The notes under the pieces were generated by a model. It was not told where the DNA came from, ran no database searches, and saw nothing but the letters and a program-made list of their open reading frames with translations. The position numbers were made by a program, and so were the translations under genes. Below are positions 9,252 to 17,333 of a stretch of DNA of 64,000 bases, in pieces (position 1 is the stretch's first letter; every line of letters begins with the position of its first letter). The stretch is from Maribellus maritimus (lineage in GTDB: Bacteria > Bacteroidota > Bacteroidia > Bacteroidales > Prolixibacteraceae). Location: the NCBI RefSeq assembly GCF_022267315.1, contig NZ_JAIKLE010000010.1, positions 1-64,000 of the forward strand, given 5' to 3'.

Positions 9252-10332
9252 ATGAAACGGCACCTCAACATATTCTTTTTTTTTTGCGCTGCTGATATTC
9301 GTAATTATAACCGGTTGCGGCAATCACTCTTCGCAGCAGCTTTCAAGGGCAGCTCCCGGGGAGAAAGGATTTTCTTCAGAAAAACTGGATACATTGGCTG
9401 CTTTCCTCAAAAAAAGCGACGCCTCCTCCATGCTTCTTTTGGTTGATGGAGCTGTAATTTTTGACTGGGGAAACACGCGGAAAAAGCACCTCATCCATTC
9501 CATGCGTAAATGCCTGCTAAATTCACTTATCGGGATTGCTGTTTCCGACGGAAAAATTGACACTTCGCAAACATTGCGTGAGTTGGACATTCAGGATATC
9601 GGACCGCGATTATCGGAACACGAATTAAATGCCCGTGTGGCCGATTTACTAAAATCACGTTCCGGTGTATTTCACAATGCAGCGGCAGTGTCGCAGGGGA
9701 TGTTAAAAGAGATGCCTGCCCGCGAGAGTTATTCCCCCGGAGAACATTATTATTACAACAACTGGGATTTTAACACCCTGGGGGCCATCCTCGAACAACA
9801 AACCGGAAAAAGCATTTACGAACTTTTTCACACCCAGATTGCCCAACCTCTGGGCATGCGCGACTATAAAGGCAAATACACCACCATCGACGGAGAATCA
9901 AAAGAGTTTGTCGCCATGCCCAAAACAGATGGATTTTACCAGTTTGAAAAAAGTAAATCAAAATATCCGGCTTACCATTTCAGAATGTCGAGCCGCGATT
10001 TAGCGCTTTACGGACAACTGTATTTAAACAACGGTAAATGGAACGGCAGGCAAATTATTCCAAAAACGTGGATTGAAGCCAGCACCCGCCCCTACTCCAT
10101 CTATAATAAAAAATACCATCTGGCCTACGGGATGTTATGGAGAATCCGCCTCACCGAGGATAATAAGCTAAGAGCATTTTTTCACACCGGAGTTGGCATT
10201 CACATGTTGGCTGTTTATCCAGAAGAGAAAATGGTTTTGGTGCACCGTGTGGATACCGAAAATGAATATCATTATAACGGGAATGACATTTATCGAATGC
10301 TCGATTTGGTGTTTGATGCAAAGTTGAAATAA
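9252..10332 (+). pseudogene. Serine hydrolase (beta-lactamase/transpeptidase fold) lipoprotein, frameshifted in a T10 tract
   Basis: The C-terminal ~350 residues are an intact serine hydrolase frame ending at 10332. Its catalytic S-M-R-K (S-x-x-K) is at 9499-9510. The YxN-like motif is in 'YYYNNWDFN', and HTG (KTG equivalent) is in 'FFHTGVGIHM'. The natural start seems to be ATG 9252 (MKRHLNIFFFF), in a different frame. A run of ten T at 9276-9285 separates the two. With nine T the frames fuse into a textbook lipoprotein signal: hydrophobic core, then ITGC with Cys22. As written, the first frame stops after about 65 codons and the second has no good start before 9394. So this is a homopolymer sequencing error, a recent pseudogene, or a slippage-controlled gene. 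The family covers class C beta-lactamases, esterases and D-aminopeptidases; the substrate is unknown. Confidence 0.8.
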
Positions 10333-10466
10333 CATTCATGGAACTTTACAACAAAAACAGCGAAAAATAGCAGGAACTGATGTGGTACTTATCCTTTCTC
10401 TGTTTTTGATTTTAAACCAATGTCAATATTTTTTTAGCTTTTTATTTTTTTATCAGCAAGAAAATG

Positions 10467-10474
10467 TACCTTTG
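10467..10474 (+). promoter_or_regulatory. -7 box (TACCTTTG) before leader peptide
   Basis: TACCTTTG fits the TAnnTTTG -7 box. The upstream -33 position is only T-rich, without a clear TTTG. Transcription would begin at about 10480, essentially at the ATG of the short leader peptide, so the transcript may be leaderless. Confidence 0.5.
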
Positions 10475-10480
10475 CAGCGC

Positions 10481-10528
10481 ATGAGAAAAAACGCAACACA
10501 TTCTTCACGACTATTGAGGTCGGTTTAA
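10481..10528 (+). CDS. Possible 15-residue leader peptide
   Basis: ATG 10481 opens a 15-codon frame, MRKNATHSSRLLRSV, ending in TAA at 10528. It sits right after a good -7 promoter box and right before a stem-loop, which is the layout of an attenuator or ribosome-stalling leader. There are four charged Arg/Lys residues and an S-S-R-L-L-R-S core. No database check is possible here, so translation is inferred from position only. The next gene in the same direction is an acetyltransferase 280 bp further on, so the leader may control that gene or be left over from a lost one. Confidence 0.4.
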   Translation: MRKNATHSSRLLRSV

Positions 10529-10530
10529 CA

Positions 10531-10588
10531 GACAGGTCTATTTATCCGGGAATTTCCGAAAATTATTCGGGAACCGATAGTACCTGTC
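10531..10588 (+). promoter_or_regulatory. Structured leader RNA (outer stem GACAGGT/ACCTGTC)
   Basis: GACAGGT (10531-10537) pairs perfectly with ACCTGTC (10582-10588). Inside, CCGGGAA at about 10546-10552 can pair with the TTCGGG stretch near 10566-10571, giving a nested hairpin. No U-run follows directly, so it is not a simple terminator. Together with the leader peptide just upstream it looks like a cis-regulatory element. The remaining bases to 10807 are AT-rich, with a further small CTGT/ACAG hairpin near 10616-10628, and no gene. Confidence 0.4.
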
Positions 10589-10807
10589 GCACTTTTCATT
10601 TCGCGCAATTACAGTCTGTATAAAACAGGCAATAATTGATGCGTATTTTTATTTCAAATCATTACATATTTTTTACGGTGGAATTTAAAGCAGTAGACGT
10701 ATTGCTAAATACATTTTAATATCATTCCTGCAATCTATTTAGGAGAGCTTCTGCTTTTGATACCTTCAAATTTGCACGAAAGGTGCATAAAATAACAAAT
10801 ACAAAAA

Positions 10808-11362
10808 ATGAAATTACGAGATATCCAAATCAGAGAAACCGACTCAAACGATTTTAATTCCATAATGACTGTAGAAGAACGCGCATTTGGGTACGACAAA
10901 GAAGCCCAACTTACCGCTGCTCTTTTACAAGACAAAACAGCGACTCCAATTCTGTCGCTGCTGGCATTTTACAAAAATGAACCAGTTGGTCATATTCTGT
11001 TTACCAGGGTTTATATAAACCACAGAGGAACACAGCCTTTGCTCCACATATTGGCTCCGCTGGCCGTAATCCCGGAATACCAGAAACAAGGAGTTGGCGG
11101 CATACTGATTCAGGAAGGCCTGAAGAGCTTGAAGAAAATGGGGTCGGAAATGGTATTTGTTTTAGGACACATGGATTATTATCCGAAACATGGTTTTACC
11201 CCTGATGCAGCAAAACAGGGGTATTCAGCACCATATCCTATCCCTGAAGAATTTGCCAATGCCTGGATGGTTCAGTCTCTGAGTTCTGAAGGATTTACAT
11301 CAGAAAAAGGAAAAATAATTTGTTCCGATGAGCTAAATAAACCGGAACATTGGCGCGAGTAA
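10808..11362 (+). CDS. GNAT-family N-acetyltransferase (YhbS-like)
   Basis: 184 residues. The GNAT fold is shown by the N-terminal 'IQIRETDSNDFNSIMTVEE', the beta-4 strand 'LHILAPLAVIPEYQKQGVGG' carrying the acetyl-CoA pyrophosphate loop Q-x-x-G-V-G, and the later 'GHMDYYPKHGF' block. The last block is typical of the YhbS (COG3153) subgroup. It should transfer an acetyl group from acetyl-CoA to an amine, with unknown acceptor. A second GNAT gene of the same subgroup follows 22 bp later, so the two are probably co-transcribed and arose by duplication. Confidence 0.88.
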   Translation: MKLRDIQIRETDSNDFNSIMTVEERAFGYDKEAQLTAALLQDKTATPILSLLAFYKNEPVGHILFTRVYINHRGTQPLLHILAPLAVIPEYQKQGVGGILIQEGLKSLKKMGSEMVFVLGHMDYYPKHGFTPDAAKQGYSAPYPIPEEFANAWMVQSLSSEGFTSEKGKIICSDELNKPEHWRE

Positions 11363-11384
11363 TTAACGTATAAATTGAACAATC

Positions 11385-11996
11385 ATGAATACAACAATAA
11401 AAAATACAGACAAAAACGAATATTTTCAAACCGAAAACATAACCAGGGAAGCGTTCTGGAATTTGTATGCTCCGGGATGTACAGAACATCTGGTGCTTCA
11501 CCAGCTCCGGGAAAGCAACAGTTATATAAAAGAACTGGATTTTATTGCCGTAAGTGAAAAGCAAGTCATCGGACACATTCTTTCCACAAAAGCTTGTGTA
11601 ATCGACAATCAAAACCACAAACATGAGGTTTTATGTGTCGGACCTTTTTCGGTTTTACCTGAATTTCAAGGTCAGGGTATTGGAAGTCAATTAATAAACT
11701 TCTCCATTTTACGGGCCAAAGAAATGGAATTCAGCGGAATAATTTTGTTTGGAAATCCGGACTACTACCATCGTTTTGGATTTAGAAATGCACAGGAATT
11801 CAACATCACAACCAAAGATTTTCAAAATTTTGAACCTTTTATGGCTCTGGAAATCTGTAAAAAAGGATTGAACAAAATAAGCGGCCGTTTTTTCGAAGAC
11901 GAAGCTTTTTTTACAAAGGATGAAGATCTGATAAGTTTTGAAAAACAATTTCCTTTTAAAGAAAAAGGAAAAGCAAAAGTGAATATCAATCATTAA
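11385..11996 (+). CDS. GNAT-family N-acetyltransferase (YhbS-like), second copy
   Basis: 203 residues from ATG 11385. It follows the same plan as its neighbour: 'VIGHILSTKACV', the acetyl-CoA loop in 'FSVLPEFQGQGIGSQLIN' (Q-G-Q-G-I-G), and 'LFGNPDYYHRFGF'. The C-terminal ~50 residues ('FMALEICKKGLNKISGRFF') differ from the first copy and match longer YhbS-like enzymes. The acceptor is unknown. A stem-loop at 12003-12042 separates it from rsgA. Confidence 0.88.
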   Translation: MNTTIKNTDKNEYFQTENITREAFWNLYAPGCTEHLVLHQLRESNSYIKELDFIAVSEKQVIGHILSTKACVIDNQNHKHEVLCVGPFSVLPEFQGQGIGSQLINFSILRAKEMEFSGIILFGNPDYYHRFGFRNAQEFNITTKDFQNFEPFMALEICKKGLNKISGRFFEDEAFFTKDEDLISFEKQFPFKEKGKAKVNINH

Positions 11997-12002
11997 AAAA
12001 AC

Positions 12003-12042
12003 AACACAGCGGAACAATAGAATTGTCTTTATCCGCTGTGTT
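12003..12042. other. Perfect 11-bp stem-loop between GNAT gene and rsgA
   Basis: AACACAGCGGA (12003-12013) pairs perfectly with TCCGCTGTGTT (12032-12042); ACAAT/ATTGT inside the loop can extend the fold. On the plus strand an A-rich rather than T-rich stretch follows, so it is not a classic terminator for the GNAT genes. It lies only 15 bp before the rsgA ATG, where it could hide or expose the start. On the minus strand it is followed by T7. Confidence 0.5.
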
Positions 12043-12057
12043 AAAAATAAAAACACC

Positions 12058-13131
12058 ATGAATTTAAAAGAATTAGGATATACTACCCGATTGCAGGAAT
12101 ACAGAAGGGCAAACCAATTGGAGGATTTTCAATTGGGGCGCGTAATTGCAGAACACAAAGAAAGATACGTCGTGCAAACCTCGGAAAAGACATTCAATGC
12201 TGAGATAACAGGTAACCTGCGCTTCTCAGCACAAGGCCGTGAAGATTTCCCGGCAGTAGGCGACTGGGTTGCCTTGCTAACTTACGACGCAGATGCAGCC
12301 ATTATTCATAAGATACTTCCGCGTTTTTCGATGCTCACGCGACAGGCAGTGGGCAAATATGGCGAAATACAAATTATTGCGGCCAACATCGACGTGGCTT
12401 TTATTGTGCAGGCAGTTGATCGCGACTTTAATCTGAACCGGATGGAACGTTATTTATCGCTTTGTAATCATTCAGATATCCAACCGGTTATTTTACTTTC
12501 AAAAACTGATTTGGCTGACAAAATGCAGCTGGAAGAAACCATTATAAAAATTCAAAAAAGGGTAAAAAACACTCCGGTTTTGCCGCTAAGTAGTGAAACG
12601 AAAGATGGTTACGAACAGTTAGAACAGTTTTTTGAGCCATTCAAAACCTACTGTTTTTTAGGTTCTTCGGGAGTTGGAAAATCAACCGTTGTCAATCATT
12701 TGGCCGGAAGTGAGGTTCTAAAAACAAGTGCCATCAGCTCTTCCACCCAAAAAGGGCGGCACACTACCAGCCACCGGGAATTGATTGTTTTGCCCAATAA
12801 AAGTATTGTTATCGATACTCCGGGAATGCGCGAAATCGGACTGACTGATAACGCCGACGGAATTGAATTAACTTATGATGAAATATCAGAACTGGCCAAA
12901 CAATGTCGTTTTAACGACTGTAGTCACACCTCTGAAAAAGGTTGTGCCGTTTTACGCGCAGTGGAAGATGAAATGATTTCGGAAGCGATGTTGGAAAATT
13001 ACAAAAAACTGTTGCGCGAGCAGCTTCATTTTTCGAGTTCAGTAAAAGAAAAAAGGCAAAAAAGCAAGGAGAGAGGCAAGATGATCAAAGCCATTCTGAA
13101 TGAAAAAAAACGGGATAAATTTTATGACTAA
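12058..13131 (+). CDS. rsgA: Ribosome small-subunit-dependent GTPase A
   Basis: 357 residues. An OB-fold at about 20-95 ('LGRVIAEHKERYVVQ') precedes a circularly permuted GTPase: G4 S-K-T-D comes first, then the Walker A G-S-S-G-V-G-K-S-T at 202-210, then G3 D-T-P-G in 'VIDTPGMREIGL'. The C-terminal zinc knuckle uses Cys283, Cys288, His290 and Cys296. RsgA binds the 30S subunit late in assembly and hydrolyses GTP to help its maturation. The basic tail (KEKRQKSKERGK) is common in the family. All key residues are present, so the assignment is firm. Confidence 0.97.
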   Translation: MNLKELGYTTRLQEYRRANQLEDFQLGRVIAEHKERYVVQTSEKTFNAEITGNLRFSAQGREDFPAVGDWVALLTYDADAAIIHKILPRFSMLTRQAVGKYGEIQIIAANIDVAFIVQAVDRDFNLNRMERYLSLCNHSDIQPVILLSKTDLADKMQLEETIIKIQKRVKNTPVLPLSSETKDGYEQLEQFFEPFKTYCFLGSSGVGKSTVVNHLAGSEVLKTSAISSSTQKGRHTTSHRELIVLPNKSIVIDTPGMREIGLTDNADGIELTYDEISELAKQCRFNDCSHTSEKGCAVLRAVEDEMISEAMLENYKKLLREQLHFSSSVKEKRQKSKERGKMIKAILNEKKRDKFYD

Positions 13132-13225
13132 GCCGCCAAAACCTCTTTCAAAGAGTGTGTTCAAAGTCTGCATTATGTAATCCTGAATTTAATTCAGCTG
13201 TGTCTGGTTAAAGTCAGGAGTAATG

Positions 13226-13283
13226 GGCTAAAGCCTCTTTCCATATAAATTAAACTAACCCCGGCACTAATGCCGGGGTTAGT
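13226..13283. repeat. REP-like palindromic intergenic element
   Basis: The 370-bp gap after rsgA contains GGCTAAAGCC (13226-13235, a self-complementary 4-bp stem) and, 18 bases later, a perfect 13-bp stem: ACTAACCCCGGCA (13254-13266), loop CTAA, TGCCGGGGTTAGT (13271-13283). The two GC-rich palindromes stand out from the AT-rich surroundings. The pair resembles dispersed 'ggctaaagcc ... ccccggca...tgccgggg' elements I recall from Bacteroidota and related genomes; this is from memory and there is no second copy in the window. There is no T-run, so it is not a simple terminator. The rest of the gap is featureless apart from a promoter box at 13465. Confidence 0.55.
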
Positions 13284-13464
13284 ATTGTCCCGGCCAAACC
13301 AAAGCTTGTTTCAGAATCATCAAAACAGTAATTATCAGGCTACTTATATTTTGAGATGAATACGAAATAACGACGTATTGAAATCTTTGGGATGTAACCT
13401 TTTTTCTATTTGCGAAAAATTTTAACTGATATTTTTTACAAACAAAACCAAAGATAGGATGTTG

Positions 13465-13472
13465 TATTTTTG
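13465..13472 (+). promoter_or_regulatory. -7 promoter box (TATTTTTG)
   Basis: TATTTTTG fits TAnnTTTG, 30 bases before the ATG at 13502. No convincing -33 TTTG lies at the expected distance, so it is only a candidate. Confidence 0.4.
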
Positions 13473-13501
13473 GGCAGGAAAACTATAAACTGAAGCTTTT
13501 A

Positions 13502-13888
13502 ATGAGATTTCCACAGGATTTTTACCAACATTTGGAAACGCATACCTTAACCGGAGTAAAAGGAGGAACAGAGAGAGAGACTTTTTTAAACATCTGGTTT
13601 ATTACTGTTGAAGGGCGCATTTTTGCCCGTTCGTGGAACAAAAGTAAACGAAGCTGGTTTACTGCTTTTCAGGAAACCGGAACCGGCGAAATAAAATACG
13701 GCGAAAAAATGATGCGCGTCTCCGGGAAAAAGATTTCTGCAAACAAAGAACTAACCCTTAAAATTAACGAGGCTTACCTAAAAAGATATTCGCAGCCGGA
13801 AAACATTTTCTATGCTGAAGGAATTATCCAACCTGAATATGAAAATTATACGATGGAATTCTTTTTTGAGAAAGAAATACAGACATAA
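13502..13888 (+). CDS. DUF2255-like small protein
   Basis: 128 residues without signal peptide or membrane segment. 'LNIWFITVEGRIFARSWNKS' followed by 'RSWFTAFQETGTGEIKYGEK' resembles DUF2255 proteins (a small beta-rich fold with W-x-V-x-x-x-x-x-x-Y/F-x-R-S-W), which have no proven function. It lies 22 bp before the alpha/beta hydrolase gene in the same direction and may share its transcript. The family match is made by eye and is moderate. Confidence 0.6.
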   Translation: MRFPQDFYQHLETHTLTGVKGGTERETFLNIWFITVEGRIFARSWNKSKRSWFTAFQETGTGEIKYGEKMMRVSGKKISANKELTLKINEAYLKRYSQPENIFYAEGIIQPEYENYTMEFFFEKEIQT

Positions 13889-13910
13889 TTTTTAACCATA
13901 CAGGAAAACA

Positions 13911-14906
13911 ATGAAATTCAAATTACTGATTATCTTATCCTTTTTATTTTCAATCACTCAGGCTCAAAATAATGAATTAAAGTGGCTCGATTTAATGTTG
14001 AGCAATTATAACTATCCGTACCCGGTAAAATATATTCAGCTCGATATTCAGCAGCAACATCTGAAAATGGCTTACATGGATGTAAAACCGGACAATTACA
14101 ATGGGAAAAACATCGTATTGATGCACGGTAAAAATTTCAACGGAGCCTATTGGGAAACTACTGCAAAAACATTAGCAGCAGAAGGTTTCCGGGTAATCAT
14201 GCCCGACCAGATTGGTTTTGGAAAATCATCGAAACCGGAGAATTTCCAATATACATTTCAGCAATTGGCGGAAAATACAAAACAATTGCTCGATACGCTG
14301 GGAATTACAAAAACAGCGGTTTTGGGCCACTCAATGGGTGGAATGCTGGCAACACGTTTTACGCTGATGTACCCGGAAACTGTAGAAAAATTCATTTTGG
14401 AGAATCCAATCGGTCTGGAAGACTGGAAACTTGTAGTTCCATACAAAAACGTCAACTGGTGGTATAAAAATGAACTGGGAAAAACCTATGATAAAATTAA
14501 AAGCTATCAGTTGGAAAGTTATTACGATGGAAAATGGAAACCGGAATATGATGAGTGGGTAAACTTGCTGGCCGGCTGGACACTTAATTCTGATTACAAA
14601 CGAATTGCGTGGAATGCAGCACTCACTTACGATATGATTTTTACCCAACCTGTGGTTTATGAGTTCAAAAATATAAAATGCCCTGCTTTGCTGATTATCG
14701 GAACACGCGACCGGACAGCGCTAGGGAAACCGCTGGTGAGCGATAAAGTCCGCAAAACAATGGGACGTTACGACCAATTAGGAAAAGAAACACAAAAGAA
14801 AATCCCCGATGCAAAACTGGTTGAGATTGAAAATATCGGGCATTTACCACATATCGAAAGTTTTGAGCAGTTTATCATTCCACTTGTCGATTTTCTGAAC
14901 AATTAA
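13911..14906 (+). CDS. Secreted alpha/beta hydrolase
   Basis: 331 residues with a signal peptide (cut near TQA-Q, residue 19). The alpha/beta-hydrolase fold shows the oxyanion-hole H-G at 72-73 ('LMHGKNFNGAYWE'), the nucleophile elbow G-H-S-M-G-G with Ser141, a likely acid in 'IIGTRDRTA' and the catalytic His in 'NIGHLPHIE'. It is closest in look to epoxide hydrolase/haloperoxidase-type esterases. It probably acts in the periplasm on a small ester or similar bond; the substrate is unknown. Confidence 0.9.
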   Translation: MKFKLLIILSFLFSITQAQNNELKWLDLMLSNYNYPYPVKYIQLDIQQQHLKMAYMDVKPDNYNGKNIVLMHGKNFNGAYWETTAKTLAAEGFRVIMPDQIGFGKSSKPENFQYTFQQLAENTKQLLDTLGITKTAVLGHSMGGMLATRFTLMYPETVEKFILENPIGLEDWKLVVPYKNVNWWYKNELGKTYDKIKSYQLESYYDGKWKPEYDEWVNLLAGWTLNSDYKRIAWNAALTYDMIFTQPVVYEFKNIKCPALLIIGTRDRTALGKPLVSDKVRKTMGRYDQLGKETQKKIPDAKLVEIENIGHLPHIESFEQFIIPLVDFLNN

Positions 14907-15095
14907 ATTATATAGATATCCCATCGGTAAAAAACATTATAACAAAAACAAAATACCGTTTAACAATGTCCGACTTTCAACCTAAACAGAACAATTTGCC
15001 CTGAAAGTCTTTTGAATAAGTAAAAATTTTAATACTTTTCCACTGATTACAAACCTTAATAAAAACTAACATAACCATTCAAAGTCTACCAGAAT

Positions 15096-15467
15096 ATGGC
15101 AAATGAAATTTCCTGGAACAACTCAAACATTATCGTCCGTTTTAATGGCATTGTAAGTGCTGATGAGATTATGAGCGTAAATGATTTAATCTATGGCGAC
15201 TCCCGATTTGACTCGATGGATTATCAAATTTTTGATTACAGTAAAGTTGAAAAAATGGCGATGAACGAGATTGATACCGAAGTGATTGGGACTTTGGATA
15301 AAACAGCCTCAATGTGGAACAGGAAATTAAAAGTAGCAGTGGTGTCTACCAATGGTTTTATTGATAACTTAACCCAGACCTATAAAAAGACAATTTCAGA
15401 TACCGCCTGGGAAGTCAGATCATTTTCTTCTATTAAAGATGCATTACAATGGTGTGAGGAAGAGTAA
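15096..15467 (+). CDS. SpoIIAA-like (STAS-like) domain protein
   Basis: 123 residues, cytoplasmic, no signal peptide. The alternating pattern 'NIIVRFNGIVSADEIMSVND', 'YQIFDYSKVEKM', 'LKVAVVSTNGF' and 'WEVRSFSSIKDALQWCEE' resembles stand-alone SpoIIAA/STAS-like proteins common in Bacteroidota. No catalytic motif is seen. It stands alone, about 190 bp after the hydrolase gene and convergent with the nucleoside kinase gene. The function is unknown; the fold assignment is a pattern-based guess. Confidence 0.6.
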   Translation: MANEISWNNSNIIVRFNGIVSADEIMSVNDLIYGDSRFDSMDYQIFDYSKVEKMAMNEIDTEVIGTLDKTASMWNRKLKVAVVSTNGFIDNLTQTYKKTISDTAWEVRSFSSIKDALQWCEEE

Positions 15468-15506
15468 AAAGTATTCTCCGGCTCCACCTTAGAAGGCAGC
15501 TAAAAA

Positions 15507-17171
15507 TCAATATATAAAACTACTTCCTCCCAGAAACTCACGCAACAACGACGTAGGAGGAATCTCCTCATCGTCGATAGGTTTAAAATAAGAAAGAAAT
15601 TTTAACAAGCGGGTGGATTCAATGTACTCCCGTTGGTTTTCAAGTACCATTTTTAACAGCGGGTCAGCATATTTTTTTAACACTGCTAGTTCATATAAAG
15701 TTGCCGAATTAAACATAATATCAGCATTCTCCTGGTAAGGGAAGATATTTTTGTCTTCTCCCCTGCGTACCGACGGCCAGCGTTTAATCGTTTCCGAAGC
15801 CGGGTAACTCCGGTACTTGCTGTCGCGAATTATTCGGCGAATCAAACGATTGTCGGCGGTTGATATGTGGGTATGTTCATCAAACGAAATTTGTGTTAAA
15901 GCAGAGATAAATATTTTAAAGGTATTTTTCTTATCAATGTGAGGAAGTAAATTTGGATTCATTCCGTGTATCCCTTCAATAATCAAAATATCGCTTTTGT
16001 TCAATTTTAGCCTGTCGCCATTCATGTATCGTTTCCCGCGATTAAAATCAAATTTTGGAAGTTGAATTTCCCTTCCTTCAAAAAGCTCAATCAACTGTTG
16101 ATTAAAAAATTCCACATCAATCGCTTCCAACGCTTCGAAATCATAATTCCCATGTTCATCCAGTGGTGTTTTTTCCCGGTCAACAAAATAATTATCCAGT
16201 GAAATCTGATAGGGATGCATTCCGTTGACTGCCAGTTGAACACCCAAACGTTTGCTAAAAGTAGTTTTTCCAGAAGCAGAAGGCCCGGCTATTAAAACCA
16301 CCTTAATATCGCCATTCCGTTCATGAATCAGGTTAGCAATTTCGGCTATTCTTTTTTCATGCAAAGCCTCTGATATTTTAATGATGTCCCCACCTCTTTT
16401 ATTCAATGTAAAATCATTAAGATGGCTGATTGTTGAAACATTTAGTATTTCAGCCCAATCTTTATGTTCCTGGTAAATACCAAAAAGCTTGTCCAGTTTT
16501 TCCAGTTTATACAGTTGGTTGAAATCGGCAGGTGTAGGTATTTGCAGTAATAATCCTTCAAAATAGGGAACGAGCCCAAAGTTTGAAATATATCCGGTAG
16601 AAGGAAGCAAGTGACCATAAAAATAGTTTCCAAGATCGCCCAAAAAATATAAACTTGTAAAAAGATGTCCCTGTTGTTCAAACAAATGGGCCTTATCTTG
16701 CAGCCCCTGCTTTATAAGCAAATCAACCACTTCCTCCGTCAGCATTCCCTTTTTTATAAAAGGAATATCCTGAGCAATCAAACGGTTGATTTCCTGCCTG
16801 ATCTCAAAAATATCGGCATCGGTAATCATCCGCTCCAAACCATTCAATTCACAATAATATCCGTTTGAAATGCCTTTCTGAATGCGTAGCTCAACATGTG
16901 GAAATACTTCTTTAACTGCCGCATACAAAACAAAAATGAGGCTGCGAATGTACATCCGTATTCCATCGGGATGGGAAACATCAATAAATTCCACCTTTTT
17001 CGTTTTTACCACGCAAAACGAAAGTTCTTTTACCTGGTGGTTTACAATCGCTCCGCAAACTGTATTTTTGGTTCTTATATGTAAATCTTTGCTGATTTCG
17101 AATAATGATGTTCCCATCGGATAGGAATGCCCGGATCCGGTGTTTTCACAAAAAATATGTACTTGTTTCAT
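15507..17171 (-). CDS. Nucleoside (uridine-like) kinase with N-terminal TGS/ThrRS-like region
   Basis: 554 residues from ATG 17171; a TTG at 17189 keeps the frame open but is unlikely. Residues ~1-60 are TGS-like and ~60-230 resemble the second additional domain of threonyl-tRNA synthetase ('HPDGIRMYIRSLIFVLYAAV'). The C-terminal half is a P-loop kinase of the phosphoribulokinase/uridine kinase family, with Walker A G-P-S-A-S-G-K-T-T at about 294-302 and 'QISLDNYFVDREKTP', 'LIIEGIHGMNP'. This fusion is a recognised bacterial nucleoside kinase architecture. It should phosphorylate a nucleoside using NTP in the cytoplasm. The stop of uvrA's frame lies about 160 bp upstream on the same strand. 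Confidence 0.88.
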   Translation of the reverse strand: MKQVHIFCENTGSGHSYPMGTSLFEISKDLHIRTKNTVCGAIVNHQVKELSFCVVKTKKVEFIDVSHPDGIRMYIRSLIFVLYAAVKEVFPHVELRIQKGISNGYYCELNGLERMITDADIFEIRQEINRLIAQDIPFIKKGMLTEEVVDLLIKQGLQDKAHLFEQQGHLFTSLYFLGDLGNYFYGHLLPSTGYISNFGLVPYFEGLLLQIPTPADFNQLYKLEKLDKLFGIYQEHKDWAEILNVSTISHLNDFTLNKRGGDIIKISEALHEKRIAEIANLIHERNGDIKVVLIAGPSASGKTTFSKRLGVQLAVNGMHPYQISLDNYFVDREKTPLDEHGNYDFEALEAIDVEFFNQQLIELFEGREIQLPKFDFNRGKRYMNGDRLKLNKSDILIIEGIHGMNPNLLPHIDKKNTFKIFISALTQISFDEHTHISTADNRLIRRIIRDSKYRSYPASETIKRWPSVRRGEDKNIFPYQENADIMFNSATLYELAVLKKYADPLLKMVLENQREYIESTRLLKFLSYFKPIDDEEIPPTSLLREFLGGSSFIY

Positions 17172-17333
17172 TCTGCTGTCTGTTTTCAAAAGGAGTATAA
17201 AAGTATAAAAATAAGTTGGGAGTTTGAAGATTGGGAATTCTTAATGAGCGGGTGACTTTTTTACTTGCGAGAGTCACCTGCAAATTAAACCATACTTTGA
17301 AGTACAAAGACAAAGAATGCTCCGGACGTCCTT

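Noticed and set aside
9394-10332. Taking the serine hydrolase to start at the internal TTG/ATG near 9394
   Set aside because: That start would cut the lipoprotein signal and part of the first strand, and the promoter plus signal peptide upstream show the real start was at 9252.
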